Source of the DNA: Neoceratodus forsteri
Lineage: Eukaryota; Chordata; Ceratodontiformes; Ceratodontidae
Assembly (NCBI GenBank): GCA_016271365.2
Contig: JADMNL010000028.1
Span: 95,077,501-95,141,500 of the forward strand
Length of the DNA stretch: 64,000 nucleotides
Direction: 5' to 3'
The first letter of the stretch is position 1; every line of letters begins with the position of its first letter. This document shows, in pieces, positions 1-10,168 of the stretch. The position numbers and the translations under genes were made by a program. A model generated the notes under the pieces. The model worked only from the letters and a program-made list of their open reading frames with translations, had not been told where the DNA came from and ran no database searches.

Positions 1-80
1 CATGGTGGCATGGGCGCCAGGGACAGGCAAGGGGCACAGCAGAGAATAGCAAAGGGCTAACCATATCACTCTCCACACAG

Positions 81-445
81 GTGACAGCGCGTATCCCCTG
101 AGGCCCTGGCTGCTAACCCCCTGCCGGTGCCCATCGGCCCCAGCAGAGAAATGGGACAACAAGGCACATGCCAGCATGGGCAACATCATTGAGCATGTCT
201 TTGGCATTCTGAAAGCTCAGTTCTGTTGCCTAGACAGGTCAGGCAGTGCCCTACAGTACAGTCCCTTGAAAGACTGTGGCCTATTCCTGGCCTGCTGCAT
301 ACTGCACAACATGGCCATTGACCGTGAGATAGTTGTTGAGGCTGATGAGGGTGACAGTAGTGGGGACAACGGAGGCAATGGGTCAGAGGGTGGTGGACAG
401 TCACTCCCTGGGCTGAGGGACCCCCAGCAGCTCCAGCAGGTGTGA
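81..445 (+). pseudogene. Harbinger transposase, last exon (DDE_Tnp_4 nuclease C-terminus)
   Basis: An open frame begins right after a splice-acceptor-like CTCCACACAG at 71-80 and runs to a TGA at 443-445. It encodes GDSAYPLRPW, then IIEHVFGILKAQF and CCILHNMAI, the standard C-terminal blocks of Harbinger/HARBI1-type transposases. The Asp of GDSAYP and the Glu of the IIE block are 35 residues apart, fitting the second and third acidic residues of a DD35E site, so this part of the catalytic centre is kept. The tail after LHNMAI is acidic and glycine-rich, as in other family members. Earlier exons lie left of the window. The exon itself is unbroken, but a DIRS element sits in the transposon downstream, so I list it as part of a probably inactive gene. 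It acts on its own element's ends by cut-and-paste. Confidence 0.85.
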
Positions 446-621
446 CACCACCGGGACACCATCGCACAGGAGCACTATGGAGCACACAGGTAGGTGGTGC
501 GGTACACATGCATGGGCCACACAAACAGGTACAGCACACATGCAGGGGCATGCATGGCAATGGGCATGCACACACAGAGGCGTGAGGCAGGGGAGTCAGT
601 GGCACACAACCACACACAGCA

Positions 622-668
<47 letters not shown>

Positions 669-917
669 ATGCACCCACACACCCAGGCGTTGGTCTGTGG
701 TGTGGATCAGATGCATTGCACCAGTGCAAGGGCAGAACCGGTGCTAGCCTGCCCTCATCACACCCATGCCATATGGTCCAGTGGCTGGGCAAGCATGCAC
801 ACAGGCAGCATGTGGCACGACACCAGTGGAAGGCAGAGACACACACCACCCATGTGCACACAGAGCAGCAGTGGCAGACAGTGGTCAGGGCAGCCTGCAC
901 ATCAGGACCGCTGCATG
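446..917. other. Harbinger non-coding sequence with (CA)n microsatellite
   Basis: Between the transposase stop and the DIRS insertion I see no convincing coding sequence. A perfect CA dinucleotide run of about 45 bp lies at 622-668 and creates several spurious open frames on both strands. The rest is GC-rich sequence of the same character as the part of the transposon on the far side of the DIRS element. Confidence 0.6.
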
Positions 918-957
918 GAAGAAAAAATTACTCACCTTAGTAATTGTGTTTCTTCTA

Positions 958-1117
958 ATGGAGTCTTGCTGTATTCTGACAATCTGCAGTTAGCTCCAGC
1001 CTTTAAACTGCCCCAGAGAGTACAGAGTTAATATTCTATGCAGTGCATAGAACGTTGAGCTCGAGCTCGGTTGAGGTCACTGTCTGCAGCACTTTGAAAC
1101 CCAACCGTCAGATTCTT
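958..1117 (+). repeat. DIRS left inverted terminal repeat
   Basis: About 160 bp that match the reverse complement of 6452-6610 with scattered mismatches, including AGTCTTGCTGTATTCTGACA near the outer edge and the palindrome GAGCTCGAGCTC near 1057. Beyond it, 918-957 (GAAGAAAAAATTACTCACC and following) is found only at this end and inside the internal complementary region. Confidence 0.93.
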
Positions 1118-1373
1118 ATGGGCAAACACTCACTAACTATACTATGTGGAAATTGTAACATTTTTAACTAACCAACTGACAACAAAAGTTTTGGATTCCC
1201 AAAGGAAGACTCAAGTCAGGAAACCCAAAACCAAAAACCTAATCAAATAAGACCACAATATAAGCACCCAATTAAAAAGGGGATGTGCTGAAGACACCCC
1301 TTGGGTGCAACACTGCAACTGCCCACCCACTTCCCAAAAAACAGGTTCTGAGAGGGGAGGGAGGGAAGGAGGT

Positions 1374-1473
1374 CAGAATACAGTAAGACTCCATTAGAAG
1401 AAACACAATTATTAAGGTGAGTAATTTTTTCTTCAAACAACATGAAGTCTTGCTGTATTATGACAATCTGCAG
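1374..1473. repeat. DIRS internal complementary region (circle junction copy)
   Basis: Bases 1374-1434 are the reverse complement of the left terminus (918-978). Bases 1435-1473 continue directly with the reverse complement of the right terminus (about 6580-6618). The join lies at TTTTCTTC|AAACAACATG. This is the DIRS feature thought to allow the rolled-up single-stranded product to be completed and circularised. It lies just downstream of the recombinase stop, as in known DIRS elements. Confidence 0.93.
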
Positions 1474-1510
1474 ACTACCAAGCAGTACCTCCATGGAGGA
1501 GGGACAGAAC

Positions 1511-2324
1511 CTACTTTGGGAATAGGCTCTGAAGTACTGCTGTGCCAAACCGAGCATCACTTCTAGCCTGGATATCCAGACAGTAATGCTTGGTAAAGGT
1601 ATGGACTGTTTTCCAGGTGGATGCTTGACAAATTTCTAACAGAGGGATATCCCTGGCAGCAGCCAGGGAAGCAGCTGTACCTCTTGTGGAATGAACCATC
1701 AGACCCAAGGGTGGAATTTTTCCCAGTTTCTCATAGCAGAATTGTATACAAGAAACAATCCACCTGGCAATAGGTGGTGGCAGGTTTGCCCTTTCCCACT
1801 TCCCCATAAGTGAGGAATAACTGGAGGGAATCAAACCTGTGACCCTTGGTATGCTCTATGTAGTAACTAAGAGCTCTTTTAGCATCTAAACGGTGTAGCC
1901 TCCTCTACCCTGAGGAAGAATGATCAGTGAAGAAAACAGGGAGAGACATGGACTGATTCAAATGAAAGTCTGAAACCACTTTGGGCAAGAACCTCCTATT
2001 GGTTCTAAGGACCACTTTATCTCTATGGAATGAGGTAAAATCAGGTTCCACTGACAGGGCTTGCAATTCACTGATACGTCTGGCAGATGTAATGGCTACC
2101 AAAAACACAGTTTTCCAAATCAAGTACTTAAGCTCTGCTGAGGAAATAGGCTCAAAAGGAGGTTGCATAAGTTGAGCAATGCAAACATTTAAGTCCCAGG
2201 CAGGGGTAGGATCCCTAAAGGGAGGATTGGTATGCAGCAATCCCTTGAAAAATTTACAGAACACAGGATGAGATGATAATGAGGAAGGCTTCCCCACTGA
2301 CAGAAAAGCAGAAACAGCTGACAA
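1511..2324 (-). pseudogene. DIRS tyrosine recombinase, frameshifted
   Basis: Two minus-strand frames (2324-1905 and 1834-1511) together cover the core-binding and catalytic domains. The first ends its helix region with TSARRISELQALS, which holds the first catalytic Arg. The second has HSTRGTAASLAAA (the H-x-x-R motif) and then WKTVHTFTKHY, where the last Tyr is the expected nucleophile. So all four R-H-R-Y residues are visible, although in different frames. A stop after FFTDHSSSG and a frame change near 1850-1900 break the gene. The enzyme would integrate the circular DNA intermediate without an integrase. It is the last coding region before the internal complementary region. Confidence 0.9.
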
Positions 2325-2352
2325 GTGTACCTTGAGAGTAGCTGATCTGGGC

Positions 2353-2915
2353 CTAGGCCATTAAGATGGACCATATAATCCAGAACTGTAGGCAATTCAG
2401 CAGTGTCTGGGGAGATACGCTTCTTGGAACACCAAATGCTGAATCTTTTCCATTTGGAGTTATAAGACTTTCTGGTGGCAGGCTTTCGAGAGGCTTTGAG
2501 AATATCCAGAACCCCCGGGGCAGGTGCAAATCTGCATACTCTAACTCTTCAAGAGCCATGCCTTGAGATTGAGAGACTGAAGATTGGGGTACCAAATCCT
2601 CCCCTGAGAGGAGGTTAATAGGTTGTAATTCCTGGGAAGAGACAGGGGAAGATGTATTGCTAGAGACAGCAACAGAGGGTATCAAGGCTGTCTGGCCCAG
2701 TCTGGAGCAATCAGAATCACTTTGCAAGGTTGTGACCTTACCTTGACTAGAACCTTGAACAGGAGAGGAAAGGGAAGGAAGGCATACAGAAATTTCCCTT
2801 CCCAGTTCAAAATCAGAGCATCCAGAGGGACTGAACCCAAGACTGGGGGTCTGCAACAAAACTGAGGAAGTTGGTGATTGTCTGGGGCTACAAAGAGATC
2901 TACCTCTAGAGTGCC
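2353..2915 (-). pseudogene. DIRS linker between RNase H and recombinase
   Basis: On the minus strand this stretch encodes, across shifting frames, VDLFVAPDNHQLPQF, then GKFLYAFLPFPLL and VILIAPDWARQPWYPLL when a stop is read through. These blocks occupy the segment between RNase H and recombinase in vertebrate DIRS elements. The frame changes at least twice here. I see no separate methyltransferase signature. The role of the linker is not established from sequence. Confidence 0.65.
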
Positions 2916-3440
2916 TCACCTTGAAAAAATCACTTTCAGCACCAGGGGATCCAGGGACCATTCATGATGGCCCTGGGAGATCTTGCTCAGTGCATATGCT
3001 AGCACGTTGTCCTTCCCTGGAAGGTGAACTGCTATCAGAGAGGTCTGCAGGGAATAAGCCAGGGACCACAATTTCATGGCTTCCATGCATAAGACCGCAG
3101 ACCGAGTGACTCCCTGCTTGTTGATGTACCACATGGTGGTGGTGTTGTCTGTTCTGACCTGAACCACCTTGTTCTGCACAGACTGAGAAAAAGCTTGCAG
3201 GGCCAGAAAAACTGCCCTGAGTTCCAAGAGATTGATAAGAAGAAGGGACTCCTGAGGGGACCACAGTCCCTGGGCTGAGAGAGCCCCCAGATGAGCTCCC
3301 CATCCTAAAAGGGAAGCATCCGTGGTAAGGACCACTGAATGAATCTGAGTGACAAATGGAACCCCTTGCCTTAAATTGTCCTGATCCTGCCACCATTGAA
3401 GATCTTGGATCAGTGTCTGAGTCACTGGAATCAGTTTGGT
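2916..3440 (-). pseudogene. DIRS RNase H domain
   Basis: The minus-strand frame 3425-2916 encodes an RNase H fold with the acidic positions in order: TTDASLLGWGA (first Asp), LELRAVFLAL (Glu), VRTDNTTTMWYIN (second Asp) and HLPGKDNVLAYALS (C-terminal His/Asp block). The domain would degrade the RNA strand of the replication hybrid. It is one frame away from the reverse transcriptase upstream: the RT frame carries a TGA at about 3574 and the switch occurs near 3450. The RNase H frame is otherwise uninterrupted. Confidence 0.9.
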
Positions 3441-3573
3441 AAGAGGGTCCTTTCTTTTGGGACCAAAAGGCCCTCAAATGTAACTGGATGTCCCTCATCT
3501 GGAATCTTGCCCCTTGGACCACTGCTGTAGAAGCTGCCATGTGGCCCAAGAGCTGAAGGAAGTGTCTTGCTGG

Positions 3574-4377
3574 TCAGGACACCTGAAGGCTGAAAGAAGT
3601 AGCCAGTTCTATAAGAACTCTTGCCCCTTCCAGGGGAAGAAAGGCTTTCACCTTGACAGTATCTCGCTCTGCACCTACAAAGGTAAGAAGCTGCATTGGT
3701 TTGAGAATTGACTTGGGGAGATTGAGAAGAAATCCCAGGGAAGTGAGCACTCGCTGGGTCACTTGCAGGTCTGACTTGACTTGGCCTGGAAACTGAGCCA
3801 CTATGAGGCAGTTGTCCAGATATGGAAAAATGGAAATCTTTTGCCTTCTTAAAAAGGCCACTACTATTGCCAGGCACTTTGTGAAAACCCTTGGAGCTGA
3901 TGTTAGCCCAAAGGGCATTGCTTTGAAATGGTAATGGCCTGAGGGCAACTTGAACCTGAGGTACTTTCTGTGGGAGCACCTGATGGGGATGTGAAAGTAG
4001 GTATCTTTGAGGTCCAGGGAGGCTAGCCAGTCCCCTGGCCTTAGAGAGGGAAGAATTATTCCCAGAGTCACCATTTTGAACTTTGGTTTTAAAAGATGTT
4101 TGTTCGGGTATCTTAGATCTAGAATGGGTCGCCACTCCCCTGTCTTTTTTGAGGTAAGGAAATACCTGGAGTACAGATCTTTGCCCCAGTGTAGGGTAGG
4201 AACTCTCTCTATGGCTTCTAAGGCCAAAAGAGATGAAACCTCTGCCTCCAGGGCAAGGCTTTCGGAGAGACCTGCAGGTGCAAAAGATCTGGCTCTCATC
4301 TTCGGAAATTTTTTGAAGCTGAGAACCAGTCCCCGGCTTACTACTTCCAGGACCCACTTGTCTGAAGTAACAGACAC
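3574..4377 (-). pseudogene. DIRS reverse transcriptase
   Basis: This minus-strand frame of 267 codons holds the fingers and palm of a DIRS/Ty3-related reverse transcriptase: YFLTSKKTGEWRPILDLR, then LASLDLKDTYFHIPI (first catalytic Asp), FKAMPFGLTSAPRVFTK, and FPYLDNCLIVA at the active-site turn. The usual YLDD reads YLDN, so one of the two catalytic aspartates is changed to Asn, and the copy should lack polymerase activity. The frame ends at TGA near 3574, with similar sequence continuing past it in the same frame. It lies between the gag-like region and RNase H and is the best preserved part of the element. Confidence 0.92.
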
Positions 4378-4600
4378 CCAGATGATATAAGCCAGCTTGC
4401 CCCCAACAGGGATAGGAGAGTCAACCCGGGCAGGCCCATCAGGGTGTCTGCTTGGCAGGGGCCTTAGGCTGAGGGGTGGATGCAGCCCTGCTCATCCCCC
4501 TTCTGCCTCTGCCTCTGAAGAATCCCCTCTGTGAAAAGGGAGAAGAGGCCTGTGCTTGGTAGAAAGGCCTATGAAAAGGCCTGCTCCTGCCCCTAGATTG

Positions 4601-6066
4601 CTACCTTTGAGGAGTGGCCTGCCTCTCCTTGGCCTGTGCACTCCTATAAGTGGTCCTATATTCCTCCATTTTCTTCATGTAATTCTCTGTCTGCTCCCCA
4701 AACAGAGAATTACCTTCCACAGGGAAATCCATGGGCTTAGCCTGGGTGTCCTGTGAGAGGCTAGTACATCTGAGCCAAGCCATTCTCCAAAGAGCCACAG
4801 GTGTAGCCATGACTCTTGATGACATATCATTGGAGTTCACAGCAGCAGCATGAAACTGTACTTTAGATGCCTCAATCCCATCCGCAGCCACCTCCTCCAG
4901 CTCCTTGGCCAGCTGGGGGGAGACCTGTTTAGCCAGCGCCAGTACAGTATCCCACCTGGACTTCTGGTGCCTGGCTGCATAGGCCATATAATTAGCCTGC
5001 CTGAGTCCCATAGAGGATGCCATGTATTGCTTCTTTGCCAAGGCATCCATCCTCCTGGAGTCTTTATCTGGAGGGTGTGAAGCCAGGGGAATATTAGTCC
5101 TGTCACAGGCTGCAGCCTACACTAACCCAACATGGTTGCATTGCTGGTAGAAAAACTCTGTGTCTGAGCCTGATAAAGTGTACCTCTTGTCCATTATACT
5201 ATCAACAGGAGGTACAGAATTAGGAGACTTTAAAATTTTTTGTGTCTGTTTCCTAAATGATTTGTGCAAGGGAACAGATAGCCTGCTGGACTCTGGGATG
5301 TCCATCATTTCTACAAAATCAGGCTCCTCTTGATCCTCTGTAGCTTCCTCTATAGGGAGCTGGAGAGCTTCAGCAACTTTTCTGTAGAACAGATAGTGGG
5401 GAGGGGACCTCAGAGAGCCTAGGAGGGGAAACACCAGAAGGTCTGTCTGGGGAGATGTCTGGTTCAATGGGCACATCCAGACTTTCTGCTCCGTCATAGT
5501 CATCATCTTGTTCATAATCCCCCTCCTCCTCAAATTTCAGTTCATAAAAATCTTCAGGGACATAGCCCTGAACCAGTGGAACCGACCAAATCGAACCCCT
5601 AGCTAACGGAACCGGATCGGACGGAACCGGGCGAGGCGATTCAACAATCCGATTCGCTCGGGCAATCTCATCAGCGGTTGGAACATGAACTTCTAGATCC
5701 AAACTGGCTGACTTGTCTTTACATTTCCTTTTTGTAGGAACCGATCCCTCAGGATCGGCTCTCCTCTTGCCTGAAGAAGTATCGCCCTGGTCAGAGGGCA
5801 CTCCTTCTGGTTCGGTCGGAACCGAACCAGGCTGGCCATCTGGGTCAGCGGACTTCTCGGCCTCCTTTTCCCTAAGTCTACCTAATCTTTTCTCCAGGGT
5901 AGACTTAGGAAAATGTTTACAAATTTGGCAGTCTGTATCGAGGTGTTCAAACCCCAGACAATAAACACAGGTGGTGTGGGGATCTGCCTTAGCAAAGATC
6001 TCCCCACACTCACTGCAGTGTTGAAACCCAGTGGGCCTGTTTTTTTTCCTTGGGTTTCTCAGACAT
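4601..6066 (-). pseudogene. DIRS gag-like protein with N-terminal Cys-rich motif
   Basis: The likely start is the ATG complementary to 6064-6066 (MSEKPKEK). An A-run at about 6040 seems to hold one extra base; past it the frame reads CSECGEIF, then HTTCVYCLGFEH and CQICKHFP, a Cys/His-rich zinc-binding segment. A charged, proline-rich region follows (frame 5801-5370), then after a frame change a helical region (5533-5117, TAG stop at 5119) and, in the same frame, MDALAKKQYMASSMGLRQAN to about 4601, like the conserved domain of vertebrate DIRS gag proteins. Three lesions separate these blocks. The product would package element RNA. Assignment is by position and composition; gag sequences are poorly conserved. 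Confidence 0.8.
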
Positions 6067-6451
6067 GGCCAACCTAACCAAACTTACCCTTTTTTTGGCA
6101 ACCACCAGGCAAGACTCCCTTATTGGTTCCTAACCATGTCACGGGCATTGGAAAAAAACATTTAAAACACGTTTTTTTTAGCACCGATATGGACCGGTAA
6201 CCACACACTAAAGAAGAACACAAGAAATCACACTAATGGATCGGTTCAGCCGAACCGATCGACAAGTCATACAATTTCCACAAAGTAAACAGTAAAACTA
6301 TCTAAGTACTCACAGTACCGCAGACAGAGCCTTAACCGACAATGCGGAAATAATTTTGGATAAAACCGACAGTTTAACGGACACTTTAACCGAATTTTGA
6401 ACCGAGTTGAAGGAGAAATCTCCTGAGTGACTGCTCAGTGAGGCGGAGTAA

Positions 6452-6610
6452 AGAATCTGATGGTTGGGATTCAAAATGCTGCAGACAGAGACCTCAACTG
6501 AGCTCGAGCTCAAAGTTCTATGCACTGCATAGAATATTAACCCTATACTCTCCGGGGCAGTTTAAAGGTTGGCGCTAACTGCAGATTGTCAGAATACAGC
6601 AAGACTTCAT
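6452..6610 (-). repeat. DIRS right inverted terminal repeat
   Basis: It matches 958-1117 in reverse complement. The outermost bases to about 6620 (CATGTTGCTTGAA) match the second half of the internal complementary region rather than the left end, as expected for the distinct outer tips of DIRS termini. Confidence 0.93.
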
Positions 6611-6620
6611 GTTGCTTGAA

Positions 6621-6818
6621 CCATGGCCACCACGGCCATGGGAGTGGCTACACTGGGGCCGATCCACAGCCACAGGCTGCGCATCAGCCATGGGGGGGTT
6701 TGCAACAGCCTCCCAGGGGTGGAACTGCGGGACCACGACCGTGTCTGCACCAGGGTGTGCAGGCGCCCAAACAGACCAGCCCCAGGAGTGCCTGGGATGC
6801 CTACATCAGAGCCCGGTG
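6621..6818 (-). other. Harbinger sequence downstream of the Myb-like gene
   Basis: GC-rich flank just right of the DIRS element, on the 3' side of the minus-strand accessory gene. It contains a CCATGGCCACCACGGCCATGG near-palindrome at its left edge, at 6621-6641. No coding feature is supported. Confidence 0.5.
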
Positions 6819-8331
6819 TCAACTGTAATGGGGTGGACAGTGCATTGCGGGGGTCACCTGTGCATGGCCACGCCCTGTGGCAGCCAGCAATGCAAAGCCA
6901 TCCATGATCACAGTGGCAATGTGATCCAAGGATGCAGTCGTGGTCTTCTGCATGCACTGCATTTCTGCCAGGATCTGCACAGTGCCCTTGTCCTGCTGCT
7001 TAGCTAACTGGTGCACCTCCGCACGCAATGCATGCACCCCAGTGGCAAGCAGCACCTGTTGCTGAATGGCCGCCCGCAGCAGACGGGTGTGCTCAGCCAG
7101 CCGGTCAGCATCCTGGGGCTCCTGGGTGGGACACCAATCCTCTTGTGGTGACTGGCCATGCTGCACAGCCCCCCTCTCTGGTGGATGCTGCACAGTGGGG
7201 TCTGCAGAGAGAATGGGCACAGCAGGCGCACCGGCAGCGGACCCTGTGTCCGGCTGCCTGGTGGCACCAGCAGCCTGCTGCTGTCGCCCGTCTGGCCACT
7301 GTACGCCACCCAGTACCTGCACAGCTGCACCACCACAGAGCACAGCCAGGGTGGTGCACACCGCTGCACCTACAGTGGTGGCAGGCAGCTGTTCCACAGC
7401 TGGCAGAGCACTGAGCATGCTGCCTGTGTCAGAGGCCAGCAGGGGTGTCTCACCCACAATGTTGCCCATGCTGTCCAGGATCAGTGTGATGTCGTCATCA
7501 GAGTCAGACCTCACCCTGATCTATATTTCTGCGCATAGGACACCAAGGCTGGCATCCTGCAGGAATACATCCAGGGCCTCATCCAACCCCAGGATCAGGA
7601 CATCCGCCTGCACTGTGGTGGTGAGCTGCAGCCTGTAGGGCTGTACCAGCATCCATGGTTGCTACCGCTGCCGGCGCCTCATCATCTGCACAGAGGCATG
7701 CTGGTGCTGTGTGAGAAAGAAAGGCATGTCAGTGATGCAATGCCCACATGTGCCCCCCTGTACACCGCCGCTGCATGTGTCCTGCAGCATGGCATGCATG
7801 TGGGTGTTCCCATGTGCACATGACATGCATGGCGGCTGCATGCATGCCAGCATGCCCGTGTACACACCCTCTGTGCCACTGGCTGTGCATGGCAGACAGA
7901 CATACCATGCAGAGATGGGCTGCCACCTGTCTGGAAGCCTTCTCCAGGCACACCCTCCACTGTGTATGGCACATGGTGGGCTGCCACCAACTCCTCCTGC
8001 AGTGGCAGTGTGGGTGCATCCACATGCCCTCCTCTGTTTGTGGTATGGGGTGCCTGGATGGCCGCCACCTTCTCCTTTATCTGCAGCTTGTCCATTCCCA
8101 CCTTCTTCCAGCAGTCCTGCACCGACCGCTGGTGGCTGCCATGCTGGTTGATGTAGGCTGCCACCTCCTCCCTCGCACCAGCCCTGGCCTGTGGTGTGCC
8201 TGTGGCACCACTCAACAGGGGCTCCCTGTCCAGGTAGGCCTCAGACAGGGCATCAGTCTTGGCCTTTGTGAAGTTGGGCCTGCACTTCCGTGCAGGCCCC
8301 TCCTCTCCTCACCCTCCTCATGTGCCGACAT
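6819..8331 (-). pseudogene. Harbinger Myb/SANT-like DNA-binding accessory protein
   Basis: On the minus strand a possible start ATG at 8331 gives MSAHEEGEERRG; a frame change near 8290 leads into RKCRPNFTKAKTDALSEAYL, and on to SHQRSVQDCWKKVGMDKLQI. This is the trihelix Myb/SANT fold of Harbinger accessory proteins (Myb_DNA-bind_5 type), including the helix-3 QDCWKKV block. A donor-like CATG|GTATGT near 7905 and an acceptor TTTCTCACACAG near 7705 suggest an intron. Downstream, 7514-6819 is a 231-codon frame starting MRSDSDDDITLILDSMGN, ending in a helical tail (ASLDHIATVIMDG). In known Harbinger elements this protein binds the ends and carries transposase into the nucleus. The gene is convergent with the transposase and broken by at least one frameshift. 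Confidence 0.72.
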
Positions 8332-8439
8332 GGTGCTGCCTGTGGACATGGACAGCACAGTGTGTCAGTGGCAACATCTTCCTGGTCCATCCCACCCTGC
8401 AGTGCTGTCTGCTCCCAGTGAGCTGCAGTGGCACGCACA

Positions 8440-9009
8440 ACTTAGGCTGTAATACCGATCCATGGCCTGTGCTGTTCCGTGGTGCTTATATGGTGCAACA
8501 CATGCAAATGAGGTTGGGTGCAACAGTAATGACATGCTAATGCACCCACTGTGCCACGCATTGGCTGATGAGCTCATTTGCATGTGGTGTCTGAATATCG
8601 TGATATTGTGCTGTGTGCAATGGGATTGCACCGGAGCAAGTCACAATGGCGCAATGCGCACACATGCATGGTGCACAGACCCACAGTGTGCATGCATGTC
8701 ACAGCATCTTGGCATCAATCACGCACCATGTGCGGACAGCGCAATGCAGTGGCATTGTGCATGTTGTGCATGGACCAGCTATGCACATGGCCGTGCATGG
8801 GGTGCCATGCCCTATCGCACATATGCGCAATGCCATTGACCCCAGACCCTGTGACCTCATGTAGCCATGCCTATTCCATGCATCTCTGGCACTGCATGAT
8901 GTGCATGCACTACGCATGTGCATGCTCCTGCACATCGCGTGGTGGGTGCAAGGTGTGGACACATGCACCTCCTGCTGCCATTGTTGCTGCCGAGCATGTT
9001 CAGCTGAAC
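8440..9009. repeat. TGCATG-rich low-complexity spacer between divergent accessory genes
   Basis: The spacer between the minus-strand Myb-like gene and the plus-strand SANT-like gene is rich in TGCATG, TGCACA and related alternating purine-pyrimidine words, with CpG in CGCAATGCGC-like contexts. Long overlapping open frames here reflect composition only. As the head-to-head spacer it may hold both promoters, but I see no clear TATA box. Confidence 0.45.
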
Positions 9010-10168
9010 ATGGCGCAGGCAAGACGAAGGAGGCCCCAGAACTGGTCACCTGTTGAGTTGGCTAACTTAGTGGCCTGCATGGAACCCCACAACCCCAGCT
9101 CTTTGAGCACGTGCCCTGCAGCGGGCTAGGGGCACCGTGTGGCAGGGCATCACCACAAGCCTGGAGCACAGGACAGGGGTGCTCAGGACTGGGGATTGAT
9201 GTCACCACCGCTATGGGGACCTCATGTGGTGGGACCCAGAGTGCCTGAGGAGACTACAGGCATGTACCAGGTGAGGGGCCATGCCACAGCCAGGTAGATC
9301 ATCCCATGTTGCATGTGTGCTCTGGTACTGAACTGTGGTGTTGGCTTGGCTGCCTGCCATGGCCTGCAGAGGGGTGTACACTGTTGTCGTGCGCATCACT
9401 GGGTGGCATTGCCAGCTTCCGCTTGGTTGCGATGCAGCTGTGCAGCCATGCAGGACTTGTTGGGCAGGGGCACACCCTGTACACAGGGGTGGGGGTGGGG
9501 ACAGCTGCTGTGGTCAGTTCCTGATGTGCATCTGTCTTCTTTCCATTCCCAAAGCCTGAGGACCATCAGAGGGCCCAGGCTGCAGCAGCACAGCAGGTCA
9601 CAGCAGGACATGCTGGAGCAGGACCGGCACCAGCAGGGCTGCAGAGGGCAGTTAGGCACTGTCGTGGTCCTTTGTACTGTGCATGGGGGGTGATGGGGGA
9701 GTGGGTCCGGGCATGGCCACCTGTGCCATGGCAACTGTGTGTGTCACACTGTGCGTGGTGCGTGGTGCACGCCACTGTGGCGTGTCCATTGGTCACATGT
9801 GCCAGCTTTTGGTGGGGTGGGCATGCACCCGGCTGCCACTGTTGTTGCTGTGGTGCTGCTGGTGCACTGTGCCATGTGACTGTCATTGCGCAGTCATGTG
9901 GTCATTGTGTAGCAGGGACCACCGCTGTGCAATGTCGTGGTGCGCCGAGTTGCTGGATGGCATTGGCCCACCCCCCTGTAGGTGGCTGTTATGAGCCCTC
10001 CAGGGGTGTGTGTTCCCACTGCCCATTGCGCACTGTGGGTGGGCATGGTTCCTTAGGACATAGCACTGATCACCTGTCCTGTCCCTTTGCTATAGGTGTC
10101 CGGCAGCGAAGACTGCCATGATCCATGTTGTCCAGACTGTTATGCCAGACCCTTTTGGTGGCCTCCAT
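9010..10168 (+). pseudogene. Second SANT/trihelix-like spliced gene in the Harbinger block
   Basis: ATG at 9010 (MAQARRRRPQNWSPVELANL) opens a trihelix-like domain with the Trp of helix 1. After a frameshift, CHHRYGDLMWWDPECLRRLQ (9200-9260) matches the third helix of Myb/SANT domains. A strong donor ACCAG|GTGAGG lies at 9270/9271. A second exon seems to follow CATTCCCAAAG at about 9555 (PEDHQRAQAAAAQQ), and a third follows TTTGCTATAG at about 10099 with GTGTCCGGCAGCGAAGAC and a TGA at 10166. The gene is divergent from the first Myb-like gene. It could be a third Harbinger-encoded protein or the relic of a different nested transposon. Exon boundaries are inferred by eye. Confidence 0.5.

Larger units (their letters stand above)
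918..6620 (-). mobile_element. DIRS-type tyrosine-recombinase retrotransposon, structurally complete
   Basis: All structural parts of a DIRS element are visible: inverted terminal repeats at 958-1117 and 6452-6610, an internal complementary region at 1374-1473, and, reading on the minus strand, gag-like, reverse transcriptase, RNase H and tyrosine recombinase coding regions. The internal region is complementary to the left terminus joined directly to the right terminus, as expected if it templates completion of a circular DNA intermediate. The outer ends share only GAA, and no target duplication is seen, in keeping with recombinase-mediated integration. The copy is about 5.7 kb and carries several frameshifts and stops, so it is probably dead, but end-to-end preservation suggests a fairly recent insertion into the surrounding Harbinger transposon. 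Confidence 0.93.

Noticed and set aside
186..1031. Overlapping open frames on both strands around 186-1031
   Set aside because: They are products of the CA repeat and the antisense of the transposase exon; the proteins are runs of His/Thr or Cys/Val.
3431..4357. Alternative 308-codon minus-strand frame over the DIRS RT
   Set aside because: It overlaps the motif-bearing RT frame in another phase, is Ser/Pro-rich and has no RT blocks.
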